DNA of 33,104 nucleotides, from contig NZ_QJRP01000045.1 of the NCBI RefSeq assembly GCF_003205295.1, positions 1 to 33,104 of the forward strand. Direction: 5' to 3'. Below are positions 24,026-31,913 of the stretch, one piece after another. The notes beneath the pieces were generated by a model that saw only the letters and a program-made list of their open reading frames with translations, had not been told where the DNA came from and ran no database searches. A program made the position numbers and the translations under genes. The stretch is from Pseudomonas mosselii (GTDB lineage: Bacteria; Pseudomonadota; Gammaproteobacteria; Pseudomonadales; Pseudomonadaceae). Numbering within the stretch: the first letter of the stretch is position 1; the number at the start of each line of letters is the position of its first letter.

Positions 24026-24370
24026 TTACTCCGCCCGGAAACTCCAGACAATCTCGACCACCCGCGACGCCAGGATCAGATAGAGCAAGCACAGGATCAC
24101 CTGCAGCACCGTGTGGTATGGCAACTTGGCCAGGCGATGCAGTGTGTCGCTGATGTTCAGCAGCAACAGCAACGCCGACACCAGGATCAACCCCCAGCCA
24201 GTGAAACTGGATACCCACAACCCCAGCAGGATCTGCTGGTTGCCATGGATTGCCTCGGTGCCCGCTGCGAACAGCAGCGCGCATACCAGCAGGTTCTTGA
24301 AGTTGTCGAAGATCTTGGCACTGAGGTCGGCATCCAGCAGTGCGAGGTACTTTTGCCACAGTCTGCGCAT
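24026..24370 (-). CDS. Small integral membrane protein of unknown function
   Basis: This 114-residue protein has three hydrophobic segments, about 27-37 (weak), 47-73 and 87-110. The soluble N-terminus carries MRRLWQKYLALLDADLSAKIFDNFKN. I do not recognise the family. The ATG at 24370 has GGGGGAG five to ten bases upstream; the open frame continues to 24442 but the extra residues are unlike a membrane protein start. It is convergent with glpT, 87 bases away, and followed upstream by the DUF1289 gene on the same strand. Confidence 0.72.
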   Translation of the reverse strand: MRRLWQKYLALLDADLSAKIFDNFKNLLVCALLFAAGTEAIHGNQQILLGLWVSSFTGWGLILVSALLLLLNISDTLHRLAKLPYHTVLQVILCLLYLILASRVVEIVWSFRAE

Positions 24371-24461
24371 CGGTCTCCCCCATGGAATCGGATCATCTGC
24401 ACAAGTCATGGACACGCATGAACGCCTGGATCTTCGCGCCACGCTGTAACGGCGTCTTGCC

Positions 24462-24650
24462 CTAACGCCTGGCGTTCTTCTTGACGATAGCCTTCATTCG
24501 CGCAGCCGCCCGCTGCACGGTCGCCATCTTCTCCGGGCGCTTCATACCCCGCCATTTGCGAATCTCGTCCCGGGTCCGGCCACAGCTCACGCACAGTTCG
24601 CTGTTGAGTTGGCACAGCGAGACGCAGGGGTTGTCGATGTCCTTGGCCAT
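24462..24650 (-). CDS. DUF1289 domain-containing small protein
   Basis: This 62-residue protein has the DUF1289 pattern of four cysteines in the first 25 residues (Cys9, Cys13, Cys20, Cys23: NPCVSLC then LCVSCGRT), followed by DEIRKWRGM. These probably bind a metal. A basic C-terminal helix ends KKNARR. GGAG lies seven bases before the ATG at 24650; the frame extends upstream to 24734 without a start that fits. The function is unknown. It is probably in one transcript with the small membrane protein, with a 91-base gap. Confidence 0.88.
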   Translation of the reverse strand: MAKDIDNPCVSLCQLNSELCVSCGRTRDEIRKWRGMKRPEKMATVQRAAARMKAIVKKNARR

Positions 24651-24706
24651 GGCGCGCTCCAATATGGGGGGCGCATGATAACGGTTCGGCAATCGCCCTT
24701 GCAGCC

Positions 24707-24728
24707 CCGAGGGAGCGGACTCCCTCGG
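24707..24728. promoter_or_regulatory. 22-bp palindrome between divergent genes
   Basis: CCGAGGGAG and CTCCCTCGG pair perfectly (nine bases) around the loop CGGA. It sits between the divergent DUF1289 and DCC genes, so it is not at the end of either, and no T tract flanks it. It could be an operator, or a hairpin in the 5' leader of the DUF1289 transcript. Confidence 0.4.
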
Positions 24729-24762
24729 CGTCAATTAATCGCTACTTCCCATCCAAAGCCTC

Positions 24763-24768
24763 TACAAT
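24763..24768 (+). promoter_or_regulatory. Candidate -10 box for the DCC/DoxX pair
   Basis: TACAAT matches the sigma-70 -10 consensus in five of six bases and lies 29 bases before the DCC start codon. No matching -35 is evident at the usual distance. Confidence 0.3.
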
Positions 24769-24797
24769 GCCGCTTCCAGCATGAACGGAATCAAGCG

Positions 24798-25250
24798 ATG
24801 CCCGCCTCCCTGATGCGCCCTTCCCCCGCCCCTTTGCTCGCACCAGGGGAAACCGTGCTGCTGTTCGACGGCGTATGCAGGCTGTGCAACGGCTGGGCGA
24901 CATTCATTATCCGTCATGATCGCCAACAACGTATCCGCCTGGCCACGGTGCAGTCAGCCGAAGGCCAGGCCCTGCTGGCCTGGGCAGGCCTGTCCGTGAC
25001 GGCGTTCGACACCATGGCGGTCATTCGGAACAACCACTACTGGGTGCGCTCCGAGGCATTCTTCGAGGTGGTGCGCCATCTGCCCGGCACCTGGCCGCTG
25101 CTGCGCGTGCTGCGTCTGTGCCCTCGCAGGTTGCGGGACTGGCTGTACGACCGTGTAGCGCTCAACCGCTATCGGCTGTTCGGCCGATACCAACAATGCC
25201 TGCTGCCCAGTGCGGACCATCAGCGCCGTTTTCTCGGGAAACAGCCATGA
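24798..25250 (+). CDS. Thiol-disulfide oxidoreductase DCC family protein (DUF393)
   Basis: This 150-residue protein is of the DCC family, named for the conserved DxxCxxC motif. Here it reads FDGVCRLCN with Cys27 and Cys30 in a thioredoxin-like fold. The conserved SEAFFEVVRHLPGTWPLLRVLRLCPRRLRDWLYDRVALNRYRLFG run is typical. The ATG at 24798 is chosen because it gives the usual short N-terminus, though the ribosome site (CGGAA) is weak. Its stop overlaps the start of the DoxX-like gene by four bases (ATGA), so the two are coupled. The redox partner is unknown. Confidence 0.9.
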   Translation: MPASLMRPSPAPLLAPGETVLLFDGVCRLCNGWATFIIRHDRQQRIRLATVQSAEGQALLAWAGLSVTAFDTMAVIRNNHYWVRSEAFFEVVRHLPGTWPLLRVLRLCPRRLRDWLYDRVALNRYRLFGRYQQCLLPSADHQRRFLGKQP

Positions 25251-25633
25251 ACCGTCTTCACCAGGTCCACTGGCTGGCCCGCGCCAGCCTGGCCTTTGTC
25301 TTCGCCTACCACGGGCTGGTGCCCAAGCTGATCGTCCTGAGCCCCGGTGAGCAAGTACTGCTGCAAGCCCACGGTCTGGCACACGCCACCTGGTTGTCAC
25401 AGGTTGCCGGCGTGGCCGAGCTGGCGCTTGCCGCCCTGCTGCTGCTGCCTCGGCTGGCCTGGCCATTGCTGGTCGCCGCGGCGGTGCTGCTGGGCCTGCT
25501 GGTGGATGTGGCGGTCATGCAACCGGCAATGCTGGTGGATGCCTTCAACCCGGTCTCGCTCAATGTGGCAGGAATGGCGCTGTGTGCCGTGGCCTGGCTT
25601 TCTCGCCAGGCCCCTGCAGGGCAGCATCCTTGA
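25247..25633 (+). CDS. DoxX-like small membrane protein
   Basis: This 128-residue inner-membrane protein has four hydrophobic segments (about 10-24, 46-64, 67-86, 98-118). It fits the DoxX/DoxX-like superfamily by the N-terminal ARASLAFVFAYHGLVPK helix and the ELALAALLLLPR segment. The start overlaps the DCC stop. DCC and DoxX-like proteins are often neighbours, and DoxX members are linked to redox or thiosulfate-related chemistry; that role here is inference. The frame is open upstream to 25118 inside the DCC gene, which is rejected. Confidence 0.85.
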   Translation: MNRLHQVHWLARASLAFVFAYHGLVPKLIVLSPGEQVLLQAHGLAHATWLSQVAGVAELALAALLLLPRLAWPLLVAAAVLLGLLVDVAVMQPAMLVDAFNPVSLNVAGMALCAVAWLSRQAPAGQHP

Positions 25634-25788
25634 ACGGCCCGGGGCATTGCTGATTGGCTGCTGCCACAGCAACACCCCGCTGCTGCGCCACCACCACCCA
25701 CCACCTGCAGCTCCAGTAAAACCGCCACCTGGTCCCTGGCACGGCGATTGCGATACCCCGGTATCAACCGCCGTTTCCAAGGTCCGCC

Positions 25789-26544
25789 ATGCCCCCATTC
25801 AAAGCCCTCACCTGGCTGGTCTCGCCCCTGGCCCTGCTCGCCCTGTGGGCCGTGGTCGCCGACGCCGGACTGTTCCCGGCCAACCTGCTGGTGCCGCCCC
25901 TGGAGGTCTGGCGCAGCTTCGCCGACCTGCTGGCCACGGGCGAATTGCAGGAGCACCTGGCCGGCAGCCTGTCGCGCCTGTCGCTGGGCTTCGCCGTCGG
26001 CGCGCTGGCCGGCCTTGCGTTCGGCACGGCCATGGCCCTGTCGAGCACGATCGAGGCCTATTGCGCGCCGCTGTTCCATACCCTGCGGCAGATCCCCAGC
26101 ATCGCCCTGATTCCGATGCTGGTACTGCTGCTGGGCATCGACGAGACCTTCAAGGTAGTGATCGTCGCCAAGACCGCGTTCTTCCCCGTGGCACTGGCCA
26201 CGGGCGAGGGCATTCGCGCCATCCCCCGCAGCCACTTCGAGGTGGCCGCGGTGTACCGCCTGCGCTGGCCGACCCTGGTCGCACGCATCGCCCTGCCCGC
26301 CGCAGTGCCGGCCATCGTCACCGGCGTGCGCGTGGCCCTGACCCGCGCCTGGGTGGTACTGGTGGCCTGCGAGCTGCTGGCGGCCGACAGCGGCCTGGGG
26401 CAGATGATCGAGATGGGTCGGCAGATGCTGCGCATCGATGTGGTAATGGTGGGCGTGGCGATCACCGGGGTGATCGGCTTCGCCCTGGACTTCTCGCTGC
26501 GCCGTGTCGAGCGGCGCCTGTCCGGCTGGCAAGCCGGGAGGTGA
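25789..26544 (+). CDS. ABC transporter permease (SsuC/TauC-like), first of two
   Basis: This 251-residue inner-membrane permease of the nitrate/sulfonate/taurine class has about six helices. The EAA-type cytoplasmic loop follows IPRSHFEVAAVYRL and continues LPAAVPAIVTGVRVAL (about 170-190), where the ATPase docks. The start is the ATG at 25789. Its stop overlaps the next gene (TGATGATG), and the ATPase gene follows, so this is a three-gene operon. It differs from the second permease, so the complex is probably a heterodimer. No substrate-binding protein is encoded on either side. Confidence 0.9.
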   Translation: MPPFKALTWLVSPLALLALWAVVADAGLFPANLLVPPLEVWRSFADLLATGELQEHLAGSLSRLSLGFAVGALAGLAFGTAMALSSTIEAYCAPLFHTLRQIPSIALIPMLVLLLGIDETFKVVIVAKTAFFPVALATGEGIRAIPRSHFEVAAVYRLRWPTLVARIALPAAVPAIVTGVRVALTRAWVVLVACELLAADSGLGQMIEMGRQMLRIDVVMVGVAITGVIGFALDFSLRRVERRLSGWQAGR

Positions 26545-26546
26545 TG

Positions 26547-27302
26547 ATGAAACTGCAAAACCTGCGTGGCCTGCTGCTGCCACTGCTGCTGATCGGCGCC
26601 TGGGAACTGGCCTCGCGCCAGGACGCCGCCGGCGCCTACGCTTTCGTACCGCTGGCGACCATCGGCCACGCCCTGGTGGAACTGCTGGGCAACGGCGAGC
26701 TGCTGGTCAACCTGCTGGCCAGCCTGGCCCGCACCAGTGCCGGCCTCGCCCTGGGCATCGTCGGCGGCGTCGCCCTGGGCGCGCTGATGGCCCTGTCGCC
26801 CCTGGCCAACCGCCTGGTGGCACCGCTGTTTCACGCCCTGCGCCAGGTACCGATGCTCGGCTGGATCCCGCTGATCGCCCTGTGGCTGGGCAACGGCGAA
26901 GCATCGAAGCTGCTGATCGTCAGCCTGGCGGCGCTGTACCCGATGGTGCTCAACACCTTCGAAGGCCTGCGCCAGGTCGATGTCCGCCATCGCGAAGTCG
27001 GCCAGGTGCTGGCGCTCGGGCGCTGGCAGCAATTGCGCCTGGTCCTGCTGCCCGCCGCCCTGCCGAGCATCGCCACCGGTGTGCTGCAGGCCCTGGCCTT
27101 CGCCTGGGTCACGGCGGTCGGCAGCGAGCTGTTTCTCGCCTCCGGCGCCGGTCTGGGCAACCTGATGATGAACGCCGAGGCCGGCGCACGCATGGAGATC
27201 ATCGTGATCTGCGTGCTGTGCATCGGCCTGTGCGGCTACCTGATGACCTGGCTGTCCACCCTGCTCGCCCGCCGCCTGCTGCGCTGGCGCCCCACCCGTT
27301 GA
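26547..27302 (+). CDS. ABC transporter permease (SsuC/TauC-like), second of two
   Basis: This 251-residue permease is a paralogue of the one just upstream, with six predicted helices and the loop EVGQVLALGRWQQLRLVLLPAALPSIATGVLQAL. Two ATGs occur (26544 and 26547); the second is preferred because GGGAGG lies five bases upstream of it, whereas it is too close to the first. The earlier ATG overlaps the previous stop. The two permeases differ in sequence, so they probably pair as unlike halves of one importer. Confidence 0.88.
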   Translation: MKLQNLRGLLLPLLLIGAWELASRQDAAGAYAFVPLATIGHALVELLGNGELLVNLLASLARTSAGLALGIVGGVALGALMALSPLANRLVAPLFHALRQVPMLGWIPLIALWLGNGEASKLLIVSLAALYPMVLNTFEGLRQVDVRHREVGQVLALGRWQQLRLVLLPAALPSIATGVLQALAFAWVTAVGSELFLASGAGLGNLMMNAEAGARMEIIVICVLCIGLCGYLMTWLSTLLARRLLRWRPTR

Positions 27303-27313
27303 AAGGCCCGACC

Positions 27314-28099
<786 letters not shown>

Positions 28100-28326
28100 C
28101 CTGCCCGATGTGGGCAAAGCCGGCGAAGGTCATCAGCAGCGAGACGAGCACATGGGCCAGTACCGTGGCCATCGCGCCACCGATGACGAAACCACCGACG
28201 TTAGACCGGATGAGGGTCTCCAGGTGTTCGCTGCAACTCTGTCATCGAACACGATGCCACGAAGAAATATCTTCGCCTGGCAACATTTCGATGCAAAAAT
28301 GCAACACACACCCTCGCCCGCACCGT

Positions 28327-28332
28327 TAGAAT
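28327..28332 (+). promoter_or_regulatory. Candidate -10 box for nhaA leader transcription
   Basis: TAGAAT differs from the sigma-70 -10 consensus at one base. Transcription would start near 28339, just before the foldable segment at 28350. A clear -35 was not found; GCAACA at 28301 lies 20 bases upstream, longer than the usual spacer. Confidence 0.35.
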
Positions 28333-28349
28333 GGCCGCCTGGCGTGTGC

Positions 28350-28425
28350 TGCGTGCGCCCGGGAGCCTTCCCGAATACGGAGAACATTCATTTGTTTTCC
28401 GTGAGATTCGTCCATGTTGCACGCA
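28350..28425 (+). ncRNA. Candidate structured 5' leader (possible riboswitch) of nhaA
   Basis: Three helices fit together. P1 pairs 28350-28356 (TGCGTGC) with 28419-28425 (GCACGCA). P2 is CGGGA/TCCCG at 28360-28364 and 28369-28373 with loop GCCT. P3 is a nine-base hairpin with one G-U pair, 28377-28385 with 28394-28402, and an eight-base loop. Together they form a three-way junction inside the long nhaA leader. Some proteobacterial nhaA genes are known to carry Li+-sensing leader RNAs (nhaA-I and nhaA-II classes), but I cannot test a match here. The element may be such an RNA, a new one, or chance pairing. Confidence 0.4.
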
Positions 28426-28613
28426 TGCCTCCATTCCCCATGGCCCTTCCTGCCCCGTGCCTTCACGGCGTGGGTCGCTGCGCCGCATTCCCCATCCTTC
28501 TTCTCGCCCTTCGCCGCAGTGGCCCGTCTTGTCCGGAGCCAGCGCCCCGCCGTGCCCGTTGCCCGCCGCGCCACTGCCACCGCGAGGGTGATGCCATGAA
28601 CGAGGAGCGTTAC

Positions 28614-29816
28614 ATGACTGCACCCCTTCCACCCACCAAGCCGCGTTCGATGCTGCGGCACCTGCTGGCCACCGAGGCGGCCGGCGGCGTACTGCTGATG
28701 CTCACCGCGGCGCTGGCCATCGTCATCGCCAACAGCCCCTGGGCCAGTGCCTACCAGCACCTGCTGCACCTCCCCGTCGGCCCGGTGCTGACCGACAAGC
28801 TCGGCCCGATGACCGTGCATATGTGGATCAACGATGGCCTGATGGCGATCTTCTTCCTGCTGGTGGGCCTGGAGATCAAGCGCGAGCTGGTCGACGGCCG
28901 CCTGGCCAGCTGGGAGCAGCGCCGCCTGCCGGCCCTTCCGGCGCTGATGGGCATGGCCGTGCCGGCGCTCATCTACCTGGCGGTGTCCCGCGGCGAGCCC
29001 GGGCTTTCGGAGGGCTGGGCGATCCCGGCCGCCACCGACATCGCCTTCGCCGTCGGCGCCCTGGCCCTGCTCGGCCGGCATGCGCCGCTGTCGCTCAAGG
29101 TGATGCTGGTGTCGGTGGCGATCATCGACGACATGGGCGCGGTGGCGATCATCGCGGTGTTCTACACCTCGTCGCTAAACCTGCTGGCCCTGGCCGGCGC
29201 CGCCGGTATCGTCGCCGTGCTGCTGGCCTGCAATCGCCTGCGTGTGGTCAGCCTGTGGCCCTACCTGATCGGCGTGGCCGCGCTGTGGTACGTGACCCTG
29301 CTGTCGGGCGTGCACGCTACCATCGCCGGCGTGGTCGGCGCCCTGCTGATCCCCTACAGCACCGGTGGCAGCGAGGCCCGCGAAGCCAGCCCGCTGCTCA
29401 AGCTGGAGCATGGTCTGGCGCCCTGGGTCGGTTTCCTCATCGTGCCAGCCTTCGGCTTCGCCAACGCCGGCGTGTCGTTCGGCGACCTGGGCCTGGGCGA
29501 CATCTTCGCCCCGCTGCCGCTGGCCATCGCCCTGGGCCTGCTGCTGGGCAAGCAGCTCGGCGTGTTCGGCGGTGTGCTGCTGGCGGTCAAGACCGGCCTG
29601 GCCAGCAAGCCCCACGGCGCCAGCTGGCTGCAGATCTACGGCGTGGCGATGCTGTGCGGCATCGGCTTCACCATGAGCCTGTTCATCGGCGAGCTGGCCT
29701 TCCCCGGACAGGCCGAGAAGATCGACGCGGCCAAGATCGGCATCCTGCTGGGCTCGCTGCTGTCGGCGGTGATCGCCTGCCTGATCCTGCGCTTCGCGCC
29801 CAAGCCGGCGGATTGA
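28614..29816 (+). CDS. nhaA: Na+/H+ antiporter NhaA
   Basis: This inner-membrane antiporter exports Na+ or Li+ in exchange for H+. It has 400 residues; E. coli NhaA has about 388. The ion-binding aspartates are present: Asp172 and Asp173 in AIIDDMGAVAII, corresponding to Asp163/Asp164 in E. coli, and Asp142 in AATDIAFAVG. The segment LLGKQLGVFGG holds the conserved lysine. GAGGAG lies six bases before the ATG at 28614. An in-frame ATG at 28596 also has a ribosome site (GAGGG) and overlaps the stop of a small upstream frame, so the true start is uncertain by six residues. The open frame extends to 28110 but that part is leader sequence. Confidence 0.94.
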   Translation: MTAPLPPTKPRSMLRHLLATEAAGGVLLMLTAALAIVIANSPWASAYQHLLHLPVGPVLTDKLGPMTVHMWINDGLMAIFFLLVGLEIKRELVDGRLASWEQRRLPALPALMGMAVPALIYLAVSRGEPGLSEGWAIPAATDIAFAVGALALLGRHAPLSLKVMLVSVAIIDDMGAVAIIAVFYTSSLNLLALAGAAGIVAVLLACNRLRVVSLWPYLIGVAALWYVTLLSGVHATIAGVVGALLIPYSTGGSEAREASPLLKLEHGLAPWVGFLIVPAFGFANAGVSFGDLGLGDIFAPLPLAIALGLLLGKQLGVFGGVLLAVKTGLASKPHGASWLQIYGVAMLCGIGFTMSLFIGELAFPGQAEKIDAAKIGILLGSLLSAVIACLILRFAPKPAD

Positions 29817-29836
29817 AGTAGCCTCGGGGCCCGCGC

Positions 29837-29866
29837 CTGCTCGACAGCTCAGTGACTGTCGAGCAG
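29837..29866. terminator. 11-bp hairpin between the convergent nhaA and mocR-type genes
   Basis: CTGCTCGACAG and CTGTCGAGCAG pair perfectly around an eight-base loop. The loop contains the stop codon of the MocR gene, so the right arm is coding and the left arm is beyond the end. It could serve as a shared terminator for both convergent genes, though neither side has a T run. Confidence 0.5.
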
Positions 29867-31264
29867 ACGCAGAAAGGTGTCACGGACCTTCACATTGTCA
29901 CTGTGACCGACATTGAAACGCATGAACGCCCGGGCATCGGCCTGGGCGCTCAGCAAGGTGCCGGGTGACAGCACCAGATCATGCTGCAAGCCGCTCATGG
30001 CGATGGCCTCGCCATCGACACCGGCGGGTAGCCGGGTCCACAGGAACAGCCCCTCCCCTTGGCACGACGCCACCTCGCACCCTGCCTCGCGTAACCAGCC
30101 AACCACCCGCCCACTGGCCTCATACAGCCGGTCGACGACCCTTCGCGTATGCCGCTCATAGCTCCCTTCGGTCAGCAGGCGATGAATCACCTGCTCGGTC
30201 AGCTCAGACGTCACGCCGCCGCACTTCATCTTGAGCAGCGTCAGTTGCCCCGCCAATTCGGCGCCCGCGGCCAGGTAGCTAACGCGACAATTGGCGGTAA
30301 GGGTCTTCGAGTAGCCACAGACATAGCTGACCTTGTCCAGGCCACCCACCCCTGCCAGGCGGGGCGTGCGTTTATGCTGGATATCGCAGTACAGATCATC
30401 TTCGATGACGTGCACGCCATAGCGCTGGCACAACTCCAGCAGGCGGTGGACCTGCAATGCCGAAAAGGAATGCCCAGTTGGATTGTGCAAGGCACTGTTG
30501 GTCAGGTAGACGCGCGGGCGATGGGCAATCAGCAGTTGCTCGAAAGCCAGGAAATCGATGCCTTCCACCGATCGCGCCACGCAAACCGGGCGGGCGCCGT
30601 GGTAATACAGGTTGTCGCGGAAGTTGAAATAGCACGGGTCGTCGACCAGGACGCTGTCCCCCCTGCGCAGGATCAGGCGCAACAGCATGTCCACGCCTTG
30701 CATTGTGTTGGCGGTGGTGACGATCTGCTCGACCGGGACATCGATGCCCAAGGTACCGAGCTTGAGGCGCAGCCATTGACGCAGCGGCAGGTAGCCTGCC
30801 GCCAAGCCATACTCCCCCATGCGCAACTCGCTGGCCCGCAGGCATCCACGCATGGCTTTGAGCAGGGTATCCACAGGCATCCATGAGGGCGGCAGGAAAC
30901 CGCAGCCGGGGCGCAACATGCCGTTGTCCGTCAGCAGTGCGTGACGGAGTACACTCACCGGGTCCTGGGGCAGCAGATTGCGTACAGCCTCCGTGCCCAC
31001 GACCTGGGTCTCGCGTGCCACATAGTGGCCAGCGCCCTGGCGCGATACCACCAGCCCCGTGGCGCGCAGTCGGTCCAGGGCTTCCACCACCGTGGACTTG
31101 CTCACCCCCAACAGCTCGGTCAATTCACGAATGGGTGGCAACCGCCCCCCTGGGGCCAAAGCCCCATGCCCGATGGCTTTGGTAAAGCCCTCGGCAATCT
31201 GCTGCACCAGCGGTTGCCCCGGCTGGAGTTCGATGGCGGTGATCACGGCGCGCTGTCGCTGCAT
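29849..31264 (-). CDS. MocR/PdxR-type regulator (GntR DNA-binding domain fused to aminotransferase-like domain)
   Basis: This 471-residue regulator joins an N-terminal GntR winged helix (about 10-82, with LPPIRELTELLGVSKSTVVEAL) to a fold-type I aminotransferase domain that binds pyridoxal phosphate. In that domain NPTG (about 261-264), VIEDDLYCDI and GYSKTL with the predicted Schiff-base lysine (Lys320) are visible. The ATG at 31264 is chosen; a TTG at 31294 is in frame but less likely. It is divergent from the RidA gene (148 bases apart), which is the usual layout of a MocR regulator and its target. Confidence 0.92.
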   Translation of the reverse strand: MQRQRAVITAIELQPGQPLVQQIAEGFTKAIGHGALAPGGRLPPIRELTELLGVSKSTVVEALDRLRATGLVVSRQGAGHYVARETQVVGTEAVRNLLPQDPVSVLRHALLTDNGMLRPGCGFLPPSWMPVDTLLKAMRGCLRASELRMGEYGLAAGYLPLRQWLRLKLGTLGIDVPVEQIVTTANTMQGVDMLLRLILRRGDSVLVDDPCYFNFRDNLYYHGARPVCVARSVEGIDFLAFEQLLIAHRPRVYLTNSALHNPTGHSFSALQVHRLLELCQRYGVHVIEDDLYCDIQHKRTPRLAGVGGLDKVSYVCGYSKTLTANCRVSYLAAGAELAGQLTLLKMKCGGVTSELTEQVIHRLLTEGSYERHTRRVVDRLYEASGRVVGWLREAGCEVASCQGEGLFLWTRLPAGVDGEAIAMSGLQHDLVLSPGTLLSAQADARAFMRFNVGHSDNVKVRDTFLRLLDSH

Positions 31265-31412
31265 TGTACTGGTCGTCCCGGCAGTAAAGTTCAAAGGTTT
31301 CCATACGAAGTTGCCCTGCCCCTGCGGCCAGCGCCTTTCTACTATGCATCGGCATCCGGCTTGCTCCTAGCGCATACCACCCCAAGGCCATGAAGAGACC
31401 GAGAAGCGCCCT

Positions 31413-31883
31413 ATGTCCCGTGAAGCACAGTTTGCCGCGATACTTGATCAGCTGGGTTACTCCTTCGAAGCAGGATTGAAACTCGGTGGCGACTACGCCG
31501 CCATCGTGCGCCATGAAGGCGTTGTGTACGTCAGCGGGCAGATCCCGCGTATTGACGAAGAAGTGATCCACCCCGGTCGGGTGGGGAGCGAAGTCAGCCT
31601 GAAGGATGCACGCACCGCGGCCATGGTCAGCGCCCTGCGCTGCCTGGCATTGGTGCGTGAACAGGTCGGCTCGCTGGATAACATCCGCGCCATCCTGCGC
31701 ATGAGCGTGTTCGTGCAGTCGGCCGAAGCGTTCACCCGGCAGAGCGAGGTGGCCAACGCTGCTTCGCAGGTCCTGTACAGTGTGTTTGGCGAAGCCGGCG
31801 CTCATACACGAACTTCGGTCGGCGTGCTCAGGCTGCCGAAGAATGCCCCCGTGGAAATCGACCTGATCGCTGCGGTGACGTGA
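31413..31883 (+). CDS. RidA family protein (YjgF/YER057c/UK114 superfamily)
   Basis: This 156-residue protein is of the RidA superfamily, whose archetype deaminates reactive enamine or imine intermediates made by pyridoxal phosphate enzymes. Recognisable parts are VVYVSGQIP (about 38-46), the central helix ARTAAMVSALRCLALV, IRAILRMSVFVQS, and the C-terminal HTRTSVGVLRLPKNAPVEIDLIA with the conserved Arg and Glu. It is longer than the 128-residue archetypes, like RidA subgroups found beside MocR regulators. GAGAAG precedes the ATG. It is convergent with the SDR gene (30-base gap) and divergent from the MocR regulator, which likely controls it. Confidence 0.93.
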   Translation: MSREAQFAAILDQLGYSFEAGLKLGGDYAAIVRHEGVVYVSGQIPRIDEEVIHPGRVGSEVSLKDARTAAMVSALRCLALVREQVGSLDNIRAILRMSVFVQSAEAFTRQSEVANAASQVLYSVFGEAGAHTRTSVGVLRLPKNAPVEIDLIAAVT

Positions 31884-31913
31884 TGCCCCAGGCATGGCGT
31901 GCTACCGCCCGCC

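Larger units (their letters stand above)
28100..28613. other. Long region between the ABC operon and nhaA
   Basis: These 514 bases have no established gene. The first part, to about 28300, includes a 6-bp hairpin with a four-base loop (CGAAGA/TCTTCG at 28260-28275). The second part holds the candidate promoter, a structured leader and a small open frame upstream of nhaA, each listed below. From 28430 to 28590 the strand is C-rich, which would make an unstructured leader or a Rho-binding stretch. Confidence 0.6.

Noticed and set aside
28110..28613. An N-terminal extension of NhaA by 168 codons
   Set aside because: NhaA proteins begin close to the first helix, the extension has no homology I recognise, and strong ribosome sites lie at the later starts.
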